Below, piece after piece: positions 63,954 through 64,000 of a stretch of 64,000 nucleotides of DNA. The DNA lies in contig NZ_FPJG01000006.1 in the NCBI RefSeq assembly GCF_900119165.1, positions 1,550,001-1,614,000 of the forward strand. The letters run 5' to 3'. This stretch comes from Amycolatopsis australiensis (GTDB taxonomy: Bacteria; Actinomycetota; Actinomycetes; Mycobacteriales; Pseudonocardiaceae). Every line of letters begins with the position of its first letter. The stretch's first letter is position 1. A program made the translations under genes and the position numbers. The notes under the pieces were generated by a model. It ran no database searches. It saw nothing but the letters and a program-made list of their open reading frames with translations, and was not told the origin of the DNA.

Positions 63954-64000
63954 CTTCCCCGCCCGCGCTACCGTCGTCAGCGGAGGCGCCGCGCGCCGCT

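Overview
The window is high-GC actinobacterial chromosome. GTG starts, 4-bp stop/start overlaps and leaderless genes are frequent, and gene content points to a Pseudonocardiaceae member, most likely Amycolatopsis or a close relative (inference from gene content and family recall, not a database match). Most of it is conserved core. From the Tad/HAD block at about 8.7-20 kb to the folate operon at about 54-63 kb, gene order follows the M. tuberculosis stretch Rv3661-Rv3660c...Rv3646c (topA), Rv3644c (holB), Rv3628-Rv3624c (ppa, dacB, metalloprotease, tilS, hpt), Rv3610c-Rv3604c (ftsH, folE, folP, folB, folK, two membrane proteins). Accessory pieces sit between these blocks.

Layout. 0-0.4 kb: end of an MFS transporter. 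0.3-8.5 kb (minus): a muropeptide-recycling cluster (nagZ, namZ, serine hydrolase, murR, murQ) followed by a Ni/Co permease. 8.7-17.4 kb: a HAD phosphatase flanked by two candidate small RNAs (a 6S/Ms1-like RNA downstream, a 6C RNA upstream), then a translationally coupled Tad/Flp pilus operon with an unusual 24-residue-repeat ORF, then a primase-polymerase-like gene. 17.5-28.4 kb: an MrfA-type helicase whose 5' end is tandemly duplicated, a proton-pumping pyrophosphatase, a lipoprotein, a WhiA-like gene behind an SOS box, a secreted protease and topA. 28.4-30.7 kb: a small accessory locus with two near-identical composite DNA-damage promoters (LexA-like box plus RecA-ND/PafBC-type promoter) driving leaderless genes. 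31-37 kb: membrane proteins, a transporter fused to a degenerate thymidylate kinase domain, holB, a LAxTG surface protein and tRNA-Thr(CGT).

37.4-44.7 kb: a GreA-like factor, a TetR regulator, a secreted zinc carboxypeptidase, a gamma-carbonic anhydrase, a divergent second ribosomal protein L11 under a MerR-type promoter, a CGNR-like zinc finger gene, glyA behind a ZTP riboswitch, and a 14-TM exporter. 44.7-54.3 kb: ppa, a PBP4-type carboxypeptidase, a metalloprotease, tilS, hpt, then four type VII (ESX) secretion-associated genes (WXG/PPE-like substrates and two EspG-like chaperones). 54.5-64 kb: ftsH and folE-folP-folB-folK, then a GC-rich minisatellite and a MerR regulator interrupting the usual folK-DUF3180 adjacency, then two membrane proteins, the last with a 78-bp repeat array.

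The observations most worth pursuing are: (1) the variant L11 that has lost the prolines at the thiopeptide-binding site, behind a 19-bp-spacer MerR promoter whose sequence is echoed at the start of the window's own merR gene; (2) the paired SOS+PafBC promoters at 28.4 and 28.9 kb; (3) the two syntenic small RNAs; (4) the coupled repeat ORF inside the Tad operon; and (5) the dead kinase domain fused to an MFS transporter.
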